NCBI GenBank assembly: GCA_037447655.1
Contig: JBBHKE010001818.1
Location: 43,938-107,937 of the forward strand
Direction: 5' to 3'
DNA from: Zygnema cylindricum
Taxonomy: Eukaryota > Streptophyta > Zygnematophyceae > Zygnematales > Zygnemataceae
DNA: 64,000 nt
The translations under genes and the position numbers were made by a program. Below the pieces are notes generated by a model. The model searched no databases, was not told where the DNA came from, and saw only the letters and a list, made by a program, of their open reading frames with translations. How positions within the stretch are numbered: position 1 is the first letter of the stretch; each line of letters opens with the position of its first letter. This document shows positions 33,015 to 44,701 of the stretch, one piece after another.

Positions 33015-34328
33015 TTATTCCCCCGGAAAATATGACGCGAGAATTGTTGGTCCCGTATTGTTCCGCAAAGGCCGTGTAGTGATAAGAGCAACTTCGAAAG
33101 TAGGATCTGACGACCCTGAGACATTCAAAAGTGAGGTAGAGGAAGTACAAGGAGATGGAATAAAAGGTACTTGCTGAAGAATGATATACTCTTGTATTTT
33201 CTCATTCCTTTCAGCTGCATCCATACTAAAAACATCCACCGATTGACTCTCTTCTTTAATCTGAATATTTGTGGCTGTATGAAGGCATCCTCTTTGAGGG
33301 TTATACACTCTAAAGCCTGCAGGTTCATCATCATAGCCTAAGAAAACACCAGGTACAGATTTTGGACTTAGCTTCCAAATAGGAAGATTATCCAAGATAA
33401 AGCATTTGCTACCGAAGACTCTAAAATGACCAACATTTGGTTTTTTGCCTGTCTATACTTAATAAGGTGTTTTACCCTTCACAGCTCGGGGTTCTACTAT
33501 ATTTTTGATGTAGTAAGCACAATGAAAAGCTTTCCCCCAAAACTTTGGATCCACACCTTTATCGACCATCATAGAGCGAGCACATTCAGTTAAAGTTTGA
33601 TTAAGTCTCTCGGCCACACCATTTTGTTCCGGTGTGTACGGAGCAGTAAATTCATGAAATATGCCATTTTCTTTCAAGAAATCAGCAAAGGCATGGGATA
33701 CATACTCTCCACCATTGTCCGTCCGCAAAGCAAGAATAGATTTGGCGTGAAGTTTCTCCGCCCAGATTTTGTAGTGTTTAAAGTGAGTGAAGACTTCGCT
33801 CTTCTCCTTCATGAAGTATAAGCCACTGTACCGAGAGTAGTTGTTTGTAAAGGTGACAAAATAGCGGCTGCCACCAAGAGAGAGAACTTTCGAAGGGCCG
33901 AAGACATTAGAGTGAATAATACCAAGGAGATTTGTGGCTCGATGATCAGAAACTTGTGGGAGGGGAAGCTTGTGAAGCTTTCCGAGAGCACAACCATCAC
34001 AAACATGAGACTCTTTTTGACCGAGCTTGACTCCCTCTATAACATCATTCTCTATCATCTTAGTAAGTCTCTCATGATGCACATGACGAAGTCTTTTATG
34101 CCACAAAACATTATCAAAGAGGACACTCGAGTAAGCAGAATCACTTTTATTAGCCAGGTCCACGCGGTACAAAATGTTTGGGCCTCTAGTTCCTACTAGA
34201 GCTACTCTTCCATCCTTGCTCACTATTTTCTTGGCATTTTTCTGGAGAACCTCAAAGCCTTTGCTTTCAGCTACAAACGTAGAAAACGAAATTTTCTTAA
34301 ACTTTGGAACATACAAGATATCGTACAA
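33015..34328 (-). pseudogene. element D: integrase and linker
   Basis: Frame 34328-33459 has the pre-integrase domain (VLWHKRLRHVHHERL), the HHCC cysteines (CDGCALGK), the second catalytic Asp (RTDNGGEY) and the Glu (GVAERLNQ). The first catalytic Asp of the usual H-x-D-x-x-GP is replaced by Asn (HSNVFGP). A stop near 33458 separates it from the linker frame 33395-33015. Confidence 0.9.
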
Positions 34329-34426
34329 AGTTCTCTTAACAACCTTTCATCTTTCACACAATCCAGATCGTTGTTTCCTTTGGTATTTGATTCAACAGCA
34401 TAGCCACAAGCATAAAAGATCTGACG

Positions 34427-34960
34427 TTAAGGAATAGAAGACATCTCCTTAAACCAACACTTGTTCCACCACATGTGTGAAGAGCTGCCGGAATCCATTA
34501 TCCATCCGAGGTCCTTTTCTCCTCCCATCATGTCGAGTTTGGCAAGAGCAAAGAACTCTCTGTCATCAGTTTTCGGAAAACTGGTCACATCAGGTTTTTC
34601 TTCCTCGATCTTCTTCTTCTTCAATTCCGTAACCTCCGCTGAAAACACAACAATTTTATTCGGAGGTCTTTGATGAATAGAAGGTCCGCGATGTCTCCAT
34701 CCTTTTCGGAAGATACCTGTTTCAAGAGCTTTTATATACAAAGGACAAGCCCTAAAGGAGTGACCATCAGTATAGCAATAAACACATTTGTGAAACTGGG
34801 GATTAAACTGATTCTCTTGATATCTACTTTCTCTCTGAAATTGAGCCGTGAAGGCTACTGCAGGTTTCCCAGATCCTAAAACTGTTTGAGTGGATTCTTC
34901 TGAAAAGATAAACTCTATAGCTGTTTGCAAATTCCAAAGAGGTTTGGACAATTTTTTCAT
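34427..34960 (-). pseudogene. element D: gag zinc knuckle and protease
   Basis: CVYCYTDGHSFRACP fits the CX2CX4HX4C zinc knuckle. The protease motif follows as IMDSGSSSHM (Asp-Ser-Gly). A stop lies between this and integrase at about 34430. The order is normal for copia. Confidence 0.85.
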
Positions 34961-35060
34961 TTCATCTGAGGCTCCTTTATATTCACAGTAACCCCTTTAA
35001 GAGAATCATGGCTTGATGATAAGGGGAGAAAGTCTCCCTTAAACATGTATTTTGTGACAA

Positions 35061-35480
35061 TTACATTCGAAACCGATTAGTGTATTCCACCATGCAACCG
35101 CCTGTGTACTTATACTCATAGATCTGACCAGCAATTATAATCTCATGCTGGTCACTAGCTCTAACATAAGAAGATTTCAAAGTATCCCACAAATCTGATG
35201 CCTTTGAAATATATGTCATATGCAATTCTTTTGATATCATAAGCTTCACTAAATGCAAAGCTTGGTCATTTTTGTGATCAAAGCTGGCATCAGATTCTTC
35301 CAGGGATCCATTTAACACATCAATAAGTTTCACTTGCCTGAAGTAAGACTTAACCAAATCTACCCAATATAGATATTCACATCCATTAAAGAATGGAATT
35401 CGTGAAAGCGGGCCCGTGACCTGTTGTTCTGAGAAAACTGTTGCTACTGAATATGAAGAAGAAGCAGGAGTAGTAGTCAT
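35061..35480 (-). pseudogene. element D: gag N-terminal part, starting inside the LTR
   Basis: ATG at 35480 is within the 5' LTR (LTR end 35422). The frame reads through LTR end and primer-binding site (SEQQVTGPLSRIPF) into gag (FFNGCEYLYWVDLVKSYF) and continues to 35061. The LTR-encoded 20 residues are also conserved in the 3' LTR copy with substitutions. Confidence 0.75.
35408..35421 (-). promoter_or_regulatory. primer-binding site of element D (divergent)
   Basis: GGTCACGGGCCCGC lies directly after the 5' LTR. It matches the half-tRNA-Met(i) site GGTTATGGGCCCAC at 11 of 14 bases. All three changes are transitions, so it may be decayed or fit a different tRNA. Confidence 0.5.
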
Positions 35481-36188
35481 TGTAGAACAAAACAAGAGAG
35501 GAAGCTTCCACAAATACGTATGGCAAAAACAACAACTTTGACAAACAATAACTTTCAACAAAAGAACACAATATTCCTACAAATCTACCACAGTGTAGAT
35601 ATCATGCAAAGGAACACACACATAAAATTTCACTTAATTCTGCTCACGAATGTGTGAGATATTCAGAGGTGAATTAACATAAAACTGAGTGTACAGTTTT
35701 TCATATAATTTGTTCCTAATGAATAAAAATTTACTAAGTCCTACTTCTATACACTGAAAATACACAGATGTACAGAGACATTCCATCCGTACATCTAACA
35801 TTCTAACACAACAAAATTTTGTTCTACCAAATATTTACAACGAAGTTCCGACAACGTAAAGTGATAGTGATCTAGTCATGCCTTGTCAGTATTTGTTGGT
35901 GGCGGCTGTCAGCTGTCCGATTGGAGGATTTGGCACCATAGATGTGACGTCACGAAGTACCGTGGTCCCGCCGAATTTCCGTACGTCCACGGCGTACATA
36001 TTTACGCATTTCTCTCAAGTGACGACCTGTGTCCCAAGTGTGAATGAACCGTGAACTCCCAACTTCACTGTCACACTAATTTTGGTAAGTACTGAACCGA
36101 ACTCAACCAAAAATGACTTAAGTCCTTAAAAACTCTCTCTCCCTCATAGTTGAGGCATAGAGAGGACTAAATCTTTCTAAAAACAACA
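35422..36188 (-). mobile_element. 5' LTR of element D
   Basis: 767 bp, TGTTG...ACAACA in element sense; near-complete match to 29012-29777. It is flanked outside by GAGGG (36189-36193). Confidence 0.9.
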
Positions 36189-36193
36189 GAGGG

Positions 36194-38928
36194 AAATGGA
36201 AAAGCTTGGTGTAGTGGAAGGCATTCAGTTCAGTGGAAATAAAATGGTGGATGATTGTAGTGGCTATGCCCAAGGAAAGGCTCACAGACTTCTTTTTTCT
36301 AAAGTCGCCACATAAAGAGGAGAGAAGGTACTTGATTTAATCCACATAGATATTTGGGGACCAGCAAGGGTACCCTCAGTTGGAGGGAAGAGGTATATGT
36401 TGACAATTACTCATTACTGGTCCAGATATTCTAGAGTATACTTCCTAAAAACCGAGTTTGAAACACCAACTTACTTCAAAGAATATAAAGCTTGGAGTGA
36501 GGAGTTCCATGGAACCCCCATTAAAAGAATAAGGAGTGATAACAGGGGAGAATATACCTCTAACTAGTTTGAGGAATACTTCAGAGATGAGGGACTTCAG
36601 CACCAGAAATCTGTACCACATAATCCAGAGCAAAATGGAGTAGCTAAGAAGTTAAACCGAACACTAGGAGATAGTAAAAGCAGTATGTTGGCTGACAAGA
36701 AAATAGGAAAGAGATTTTGGGCAGAAGCTATGAATTGTGCCAACTATATTAAGAATAGAGTCCTTACCTCGGCAGTCAAAGGTATGACACCTTATGAGAG
36801 ATGGGTTGGAAGGAAACCGGATATCTCTCACCTTAAAGTATTTGGTAGCCAAGTTTATAGTCTAGATACGGATAAGAAAAATTGGAAACTTCATGCTAAG
36901 GGAAAACCCAGATATTTCGTAGGATATGATGAGGATATCAAAGGAAATAAAGTCTATGACTTAGCAAAGCAAGATATCATTCTGGTCAAACACCTAGTTG
37001 TTATCGATGAAGGAAAGTCAAATGATCCCTTCAAATATACCAAAAAGATAAGAATTAGGTTTGAGTCCGAAAGTGAGGAGAACTTTGTTTTTCCTGAAAA
37101 GGACATGAGTGAGACAGTGATTGCAAATTCAAGGAAGATCGAAGAAAGAAGAGAGTTACCGGACACCTCACATATTCCTATGGAGTTCGAGGAGACAGAA
37201 GTGGAGGAACCGGACTCGACTTCCATGGACGATGAGATGATAAGGAGAATCCCAAGACTTCCCTCTAATCCAGCCTCAGAGTTTGAGGGAGGAAGGAGCA
37301 GCAAAAGGATATTGGAGAAATAAGCAGCTTGTAAGGTAACTAAGCTATCTCATCCTGATGAGCCTCAATCATACCTAGAGGCTGTGAACAGCCTAGAAAA
37401 AGACAGATGGATTAGAGCCATAAATGATGAGATGGCCTCCATCATTGAAGCAAATACTTGGGAGCTAGTAGATTGTCCTCCAGACAAAAAACCTATTGGC
37501 GGTAAATGGGTATTTAAACTAAAACTGAACCCACATAATACCATTGAAAGATATAAGGCTTGTTTGGTAGCAAAGGGGTTCACCCAAAAGGAGGGGATTG
37601 ACTATGAGGAGACATTTACTCCAGTTGTTCGGTTCCCATCAGTAAGGATTCTCTTTAGTCTGGCAGCGGCGGAAGACATGGAAATTCATCAGATGGACAT
37701 TAAGAGCGCCTTCCTCAATGGTGAGTTAGAGGAAGAAATCTTCATGCGGCAACCGGAAGGGTTTGTGGAGAATGGGGAAGAAAGCAAAGTCTGTATGCTC
37801 ATAGAGTCATTATATGGACTAAAGCAGGCTCCTCGACAGTGGAATAAGAAACTAGATGAGTTTCTTACTGGTCTATGATATATCAGGATCAATTGTGACC
37901 ATGCTATCTATATGTTTGAAGACGAGGATGGTATGATCTTTATTGCAATTTATGTGGATGATCTGCTGGTGTTAAGTAAGTCTTTGGAAAAGATCAATAA
38001 GTTGAACAAAGATCTTAGAAGCACATTTGACATGAAAGATTTAGGGGAGGCAAGATAAATTTTGGGAATTCAAATGGAAAGAGATAGGGGGAAGAGGATC
38101 ATAAGACTAACTCAGAAAGAAACAATAGGAAATACGCTTGAGAAATTTCAAATGGAGAAAGCTAACAGTTGTACCACTCCCATGGACTTGAAGAAAGTAA
38201 GTGATGGGAGTGTAGAAGGAGGAGTGATAATCTTAGATGATCAAATGAGTCCATAGGAGAGAGAGTTTATAAAGTCTATTCCTTACAGACAGGTCGTAGG
38301 AAGTTTGGTCTACTTTATGAACTGTACAAGGTCGGACATAGCGGCAGCAGTAGGAGTCCTAAGTAGGAGTCTTAACGATACTAGAAAGAGAGATTGGGAG
38401 GCAGCCAAAAGAGTCATGAGATATCTGGTTGGAACCAGAGAATTATGGTTGTATTTGGGAGCGGAGCACACTGATATCACCACTTGGAGTGATGCCAGTT
38501 ATGGGTATGCACCTATGAGAAGATGCACTTCTGGATATGTTTTGTATTTGGGGGAAGGTGCTTGCTGTTGGAGCAGTAAGCAACAAAAACTGGTTGCTCA
38601 GTCTACTATAGAGGCTGAGTATATGGCATCTTGTTCCAACTTAAAAGAACTAATGTGGGTGAAGTCATTGTTGCAAGAACAGGGATATATGAAGGAGGGA
38701 GTGCATGAAGTCTTTTACGATAATCAAGCTGCAATTGCAATAACAGCCAATCCAAAACACCATTTTAAAGCAAAACATATGGACATAAGATTAAGCTTCG
38801 TGAGAGAAAAAGTTGAAAATAAAATTTTAAATCTTGTGTATAGACCTGATGAAGAAATGGTGGCTAACATGATGACCAAACCTGTGCCCTCTCCTAAATT
38901 AAATATTGTCGGGAAAAATGAGGGTTGA
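36194..38928 (+). pseudogene. copia element B, 3' part: integrase, RT, RNase H
   Basis: Continues from 29011. Visible in order: HHCC end (CSGYAQGKAH), integrase DIWGP and RSDNRGEY, then AKKLNR where the catalytic Glu of AER is changed to Lys; RT with [39 protein letters not shown]; RNase H with SDASYG, STIEAEYMAS and the MMTKPVPSPK tail. In-frame stops occur near 36314, 36565, 37321, 37878, 38056 and 38254. No remaining frame could give a full polyprotein. Confidence 0.92.
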
Positions 38929-38964
38929 AAGAAAAATTAAAATTAGAATAGAAAATAAGGGGAG

Positions 38965-39960
38965 TGTTGAAATAAATAGTTTTTGGTATTTTCTAGGTCT
39001 TAATATATTAGCAGAAAAGAAACATGCAGGCAGCCTGCCTTCATCTCTTCTCTCTTACCCCCATACTTGTTGTAGTCACTAAAGGAGAGAGACAATGATA
39101 GAGCCATGGCTGTCTCCACTCTATGTACAGGGTTAGAGAGTGACCTTAAGTCACTCTCTGCAAAAATGTTGAGCCCAAAAGGACTCGAACCCTTGACCGG
39201 TAGAGCGTGGCGTAGCCGTCCGCTCTAACCAGTCTGTCGTAGAAGATCGCTAGAGTATATAGGGTATGATTCATATTTGAAGTATGTTACGTCGCCTAAT
39301 CCGATTAACGGAAATGTAATTGTAACATCATAGAACGGGTCAAATTCAGTGTGGACTGAATCCCGCACGAAACAAATGAATCTGACATATGTTTCGACGG
39401 TCGATATTTATTGCCGGTTTGTATCCAACGGCATACGTCTTCGCCGAGATCCTGGAAAGGTACCTTTGGCGTTTTGTGACGTGGCATGACTTGGAGCCAC
39501 GTGGAGAGATAGCATTCGGTCGCGGGAATTGCGAGGAACGTACGGACGAATGAAAAGTGGACACGCGTCCGCTTATTAGCCTTGTCGTACATAGGCCGTA
39601 CAAAAGGTACACCGGCAGTAGTACTTTTTGATAAGGTACAGTAATCTGATTGGTTCGTACTTCAGTAGATAGAAGTTATTAAAGGGAATCAGGACTTAGA
39701 AAATTTTATTAGGCAGTCACCTCTCCCTTTGAGAGTTTGTACAAATTGGCATTTTTACTGCCTCATAACTTATCGCCTGGTTGGTCGTTTTCAGAGATTC
39801 TTTTTGCTACGAACTCATGGGATTCCAGGCTTCATAGCGGTGTAGTAAAATTGTTAGTGTGACATTTTGGGCAGCAGTGGCTGTGAGTTAAAGTGGGCTA
39901 GTTAACAACTATCTAGAGGCTTCCTGTATTCTGTAGTCCAATGGAGGACACAAAAATTCA
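38965..39960 (+). mobile_element. 3' LTR of copia element B (family B)
   Basis: 996 bp, from TGTTGAAATAAATAG after the purine tract AAAATAAGGGGAG to AAAAATTCA. The start is fixed by the polypurine tract; the end by comparison with the LTR ends at 42212 and 47746. It contains the best tRNA-like segment (39181-39232) in antisense. Confidence 0.82.
39175..39245 (-). other. tRNA-like segment with consensus A- and B-boxes, antisense in the LTR
   Basis: On the minus strand CTGGTTAGAGCGG (39232-39220) fits a tRNA A-box and GGTTCGAGTCC (39191-39181) is a perfect B-box. The T-arm can pair, but the expected acceptor stem (GGGCT at the 3' side) has no partner, so it is probably not a working tRNA. Confidence 0.6.
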
Positions 39961-40352
39961 GAGATTACTGTATTAATTACCCACGGTAATTGTGGTACGG
40001 CGTGATCAGCTATAGGCTCAATTGTATATGTAGGACTTAGATTATTTTGTAGAAAAGGATTTTCTTTGTATGCAAAACTGCGAAGCAGTTTTTGGGTGTC
40101 TTTGAATTACAAGATCATTGTGATCTTTGGGTAAAACCTTGTGAAATTATGCATGTGGTTTCTTTGTTATATATTATATATTGTGACAAGTTTGCAGATC
40201 TAAGGTGAGTCTGGTTTGCTTCAGGCTTCATTGTGAAGTTGGTCTTTTGTGGGATTTCGTGAGAGTTTCCTCTTTGTGTAATTGATTATTATGGCAACTG
40301 TCGGTGCTTCATTTTCTTCTTTCGGGGCACCAACTGCCTAAAATCAACGCTT
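39961..40352. other. short unassigned stretch
   Basis: No gene. Near 40292 an ATG-led sequence (ATGGCAACTGTCGGTGCTTC) could be the start of another gag, preceded by LTR-like DNA, but the evidence is thin. Confidence 0.35.
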
Positions 40353-41400
40353 CTCACTCCAGGCTTTATATTCTTTGATGTAAGTTGGTGTTTTAGACTT
40401 TGTTTTAAGAAGTAGACTCTATAGTATCTAGACTAGTCATCAGTTATTGTCAACATAAGCCTCTTTCCTCCAACGGAAGGTTCTTTTGCAGGTCCCTTGA
40501 TATCTGTGTTGATCATATCTAGTACTTTCTCACCTCTATATGTGGCGGCTTTGGGAAAGGGAAGTATGTGAGCCTTACCTTGAGCACAACCACTACAATC
40601 ATCTATCATTTTATTACCCCCAAACTGAATGCCTTCTACTACACCAAGCTTTTTCATTTCTCTTAATGTATCAAAATGCACATGCCTCAATCGCTTATGC
40701 CAAATCATCAAATTTGGAACACCAACATAGTAAGTATTATTCTTTTCATTACTAAGGATAAGCCTAAACATTCATTAGCTACCCTTATGTGCTGTGAAGT
40801 ACACTTCATCCCCATACTTGGTTGTAAAGACTCCCTTTCTACTGAAGGTATCAAACTCTTTGTCTTGTAACACAGACGTAGAGACAAAATTTTTACTCAG
40901 CTGAAGAATGTAGAGTATATGTGAGAAGATGAGTATAGAAGTCTTTCCCTCCACCAAGACTTTCAAATCTACCGACCCCACTTGATCCGTTGTAACCACT
41001 CTCCCATCCCCATACTCTATCTCTACAGTAGGGATTTTCTTAAGCTTAGTAAAGAGGTGCTTATAACGACACATATGCATCGATGCATCTAAGTGGATAA
41101 TCCATCCTTCTTGTGGAGCTTCCAAAATTGCTCCGAGAGCACACTTCTGTTTCTGAGGGATCTCCTTCTTCTCTAAACTCTCGTCAAGAGGAAGCTCCCC
41201 ATCCTCCTCCTCAAAGGACTCGTCTTCGGTCTCTTCTCTCACTTTTGTGACCATAAGTGCCTTTTTCTTCCCTAAGGAAGAACCCCCTCCACGGTTCTCT
41301 TGGAGCCTCAGCACCGACAACTTGACACAATCCGCTATGAAGTGTCTGGCTTTTTGCAAAAGTGACAAAGACCCTTTGGGGGCCTTGGTCCTCTAGATTG
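40353..41400 (-). pseudogene. copia fragment F: protease, pre-integrase and part of integrase
   Basis: From high to low coordinates: zinc knuckle remnant, protease region with the active triplet worn to DASMHM, pre-integrase WHKRLRHVHFDTL, HHCC end CSGCAQGKAH and the start of the integrase core. It breaks off at about 40352 inside integrase; RT and RNase H are missing. Closely related to element B in sequence. Confidence 0.82.
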
Positions 41401-42197
41401 ATCTCTCTCTTTTTTGAATGGTTTCTTTGGATCCTTCCCCTATCGGTTTCCTCCTGTAGCTGGATGCTCTTTCTTCCCCTCCTAATATAAATTGTGTTCT
41501 CCTACACAAGTATCATCTTGACCACTGTGTTCCACTTCCATGAACTGTCAGTCATTTCCTGTAGTCGGTACACTATGTTTTCATACTCATCGGGTAACTT
41601 CATGATGAGAGTGTTAACTTTCATCTTCATTGTACATGTCCACCAAGCACTCTCCATCTCCATATACAAAGAAGAGAGATCATTACAATAGTCCTACATC
41701 TTTCCCCCTTTGTAAGTGTAATTCCATCATTTTTTTTCAGCCAACTACAGCTCCTAAATAGAACCTACTCTATAGATTTCCACCAAACTCAACCACAACT
41801 CCTCTGCCTTGTAAATATGAAAGTGAGGGGTGGCCAATGCGTGAGTGAGGTGCCTTAGAATGAAGTTCTTGGCAGCCAAGTTTACATCTTCCCACATTTG
41901 AGTGTCGTTCTCCGTGGTCTTCACGTCCGCCGCTCCAGGTGCCATGGCAATATGAGTGAGGGATGTCTCCTTCCTTTTCCCCTTTTCAGACACACTGTTG
42001 TCCCCATAATCTACCTCCTCTGCTGAAGTAGTCTTGATGCAGAAAACCTTACTCCTCCAAATCCTGCTGGAGTTCCGAAGGTGGACGTTTCACTTGTCCA
42101 CTGAGGATTCCCCAGTATCGTTTCTCACACAAAGCCCCCATCATCATGGCTTCTAAATAGGTGAACCCAGATTCATTAAAGGTGGGTACCCTAGAGG
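41401..42197 (-). pseudogene. copia fragment F: gag
   Basis: Gag similarity runs from the primer-binding site downwards in several frames (ALCEKRYWGILSGQV near 42140, then a frame 41993-41754 with HLTHALATPH) to the zinc knuckle CHFCKKP near 41350. Many stops and shifts are present. Confidence 0.7.
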
Positions 42198-42211
42198 GTG
42201 GGCCCATAACC
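42198..42211 (-). promoter_or_regulatory. half-tRNA primer-binding site of fragment F
   Basis: Reads GGTTATGGGCCCAC on the minus strand directly after the LTR end. It is identical over all 14 bases to the site at 17469. The ATG within it is the first gag ATG, because an in-frame stop (TAA) lies just upstream. Confidence 0.8.
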
Positions 42212-42586
42212 TGCAATTATGTGTCCTCCATTGGACACACAATTCAGGAAGCCTCTAGATAGTTTATAACTAACCCACTTCAAGCCACAACCACTACTGT
42301 CCAAGAGATCAAACAGACAATGTGATTACACCCTTGTGCAACGTGGACTCCCTTGAGTCTGTAGCAAAAAAAATCACTGAAAACGGCCAACTAACCGATT
42401 AGTTATGAAGTGCCAAAGATGCCAAGTTTATTCAAAACCTCTTAACGGAGTGAGGTCACTACCTACCAAATTTTCTAAGTTATAAACCCGTCTCACAACC
42501 CCTATCTACTAACGTGCAAACCTATCAAATGACTGTAGGGTACAAAAAGGTACTACGACCGATGCTTTTTTTGTACGACGTGTCTA
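42212..42586 (-). mobile_element. truncated 5' LTR of fragment F (family B)
   Basis: In element sense it ends GGACACATAATTGCA at 42212. It loses similarity near 42586, where it is joined directly to the gag of element A1 in the opposite orientation. The junction is an inversion or recombination breakpoint. Confidence 0.7.
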
Positions 42587-42589
42587 CTA

Positions 42590-43060
42590 ATGAAGTTACC
42601 CGATGAGTTCGAGAACATAGTCAACCATGTGCAGGACTTGCCGGACTCAAGGTGGATATGGAACTCAGTGGTAGGGATGATTCTCGTTCGGGAGAATACG
42701 ATTGAGATCCGAAAGGGAGGAAAGAGTGGGCAAGCCTTGGCAACTTCGACCGATTGGAGGTAGAAGGATTCTCGAAAAATCAGTCGAAAACTATGAGGGT
42801 AGGGAGCAAAACAATCAGACCGACGAGTTCAGACCAAGGGCTCCCAAAGGTTTATGCCATTTTTGTAAGAAACCGGGGCACTATATGGTTGAGTGCACTA
42901 AGCTAACCAAGCTTCGGTTAAAGGAGGGGCACACTGGTGGAACCCCTAGAGAAAAGAAAAAGGCCATGTGACACAGGAACATGAGGCGGAATCCAAGGAC
43001 AAGAACGATTAGCTTCTTTTTGATGAGGAGTTGGAGGTGGAAAACGAGGTCGAAATTCTA
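42590..43060 (+). pseudogene. copia element A1: gag C-terminal half
   Basis: Starts abruptly in gag (KLPDEFENIV) and reads through frameshifts to an intact zinc knuckle CHFCKKPGHYMVEC (about 42862-42903), then a stop at 42970. The 5' LTR and gag start are missing. Confidence 0.85.
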
Positions 43061-44513
43061 CTAAGGCAAAAATGTGCTTACGGTGGATTGAAAGGTGAAG
43101 CAGGCTGGATTATAGATTAAGGTGCCTCCATGAACATGTGTAAGGATAGGCACCTGTTTACTAAGATAAGAAAGATTCCCACCGTAGAGATAGAGAACGG
43201 GGATGGGAGGATAGTCACCACTACTCTTGTAGGATCGGTAGATCTGAAAGAGGTAGTAGAAGGGAAGACATCCATAGTAACATTCTTCGATGTATTGTTT
43301 ATTCCGAAGCTGAAAAAAAATCTCATCTCTACATCTGTATTCGATGATAAGGGTTTTTTTGCTAGCACTAGGGAAGGAGTCTTTACTGCTAGTTTTGAGG
43401 AGGATGTCTATTTCATTGCTGAAAAAGGTAGCCAAGGGATGTTTAGGCTGATTTTAAGTAATGAAACAAAGAAACTTTATGATGCTAGTGTTCATGATAT
43501 TATAATGTGGCATAAGAGGCTTGGGCATGTCAATCTATATAAGTTAAGGGAGATGAAAAAGATGGTAGTGGTGGAAGGGATTCAATTGAGTGAGAGTGAG
43601 AATCTAAGTGATTGTAGTGGATGTGCTCAAGGTAAAGCACACAGATTACCCTTTCCTAAAACAGCCACCTATAAGGGAGAAAAAAATCTAGATCTAGTAC
43701 ACACAGATATTTGGGGACTGGCTTAAGTGCACTCACCGGGGGGGAAGAGATTTATGATGACTATCATAGATGATTGGTCTCGATATTCCAGGGTGTATTT
43801 TTTGAAAAACAAGTCAGAAGCCCAAGATTGTTTTAGACAATATAAAGCATGGAGCGAAAAACTCCATGAAACTCCAATCAAGAGAGTAAGGAGTGACAAT
43901 GGTGGAGAGTATACTTCTAACCAGTTTGAGGATTTTCTGAGGGAAGTGGAGTGTAACATCAAAAGACATTTCCAAAAAACCCTGAAAAGAATGGGGTAGC
44001 TGAACGTTTAAATAAGACACTAAGTGATAGTGCTAGAAGTATGTTGTCGGATAAGAAGATAGGAAAAAGGTTTTGGGAAGAAGCAATGAACTCCGCTAAT
44101 TACCTTAAAAATAGAGTTCTTACCTCAGCTATAAAAGATCAAACACCTAATGAGAAATGGACCAGCATAAACGAGACATATCTCACTTAAAGGTTTTCGA
44201 CAGTGAAGTATTCAGTCTAGATACACATCGGTCTAATTGGAAGCTAGATCCTAAAGGAAAACCGGGATACTTATTAGGATATAATGAGGATATTAAAGGA
44301 TATAAGGTTTATAATCTAAAAAGGGAAGATATAATCTTAGTAAAGCATCTAGTAGTTATGGATGAAGGAAAGTCTGTGGATCCCTTCAAGTATACAATGT
44401 CAATAAAAATCAGATTTGAGTCAAAAAATTTCGATGACTTTGAGCTTCCTAACCATCCTAGTTTTAGAGAAGATGACATTCTTGCAGGTACAAATCAGAC
44501 CGAAAAGGACTAG
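43061..44513 (+). pseudogene. copia element A1: protease and integrase
   Basis: The protease active site reads WIID-stop-GAS: the Ser codon of Asp-Ser-Gly has become TAA at about 43118. Pre-integrase WHKRLGHVNLYKL, HHCC end CSGCAQGKAH, the first Asp in HTDIWG, RSDNGGEY and, in a shifted frame after 43980, GVAERLNKT follow. Further breaks at 43726 and about 44156. Confidence 0.9.
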
Positions 44514-44701
44514 GGTGCGGAAATCTAGTGACAACTCTGCCCGAACCAGAAGACGTGGTGGAAATTGATTCGGAATCAAGGGATAGGGGAGAAGCCGAGA
44601 TTGTTCGAAAGAATCCGCTGGAATAGATGTCTATTCCAGCCTCAGATTTTGAGGGGGGGAGGGGAAGTAGCAAAAGACTGCAAGAAAAATAGGTTAATAA
44701 C

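Larger units (their letters stand above)
29012..36188 (-). mobile_element. copia element D, near full length
   Basis: Two LTRs in the same orientation (35422-36188 5', 29012-29777 3'), a primer-binding-site-like sequence, gag, protease region, integrase, RT and RNase H in copia order, and a 5-bp target duplication. The LTRs differ by roughly a tenth by eye, so it is not young. It is defective: stops, an internal 619-bp duplication with a foreign spacer, and a changed integrase catalytic residue. Confidence 0.92.

Noticed and set aside
39175-39245. a genuine tRNA gene
   Set aside because: A- and B-boxes are good and the T-arm pairs, but the acceptor strands do not pair and the D-arm is broken. 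It also lies inside an LTR with related copies.
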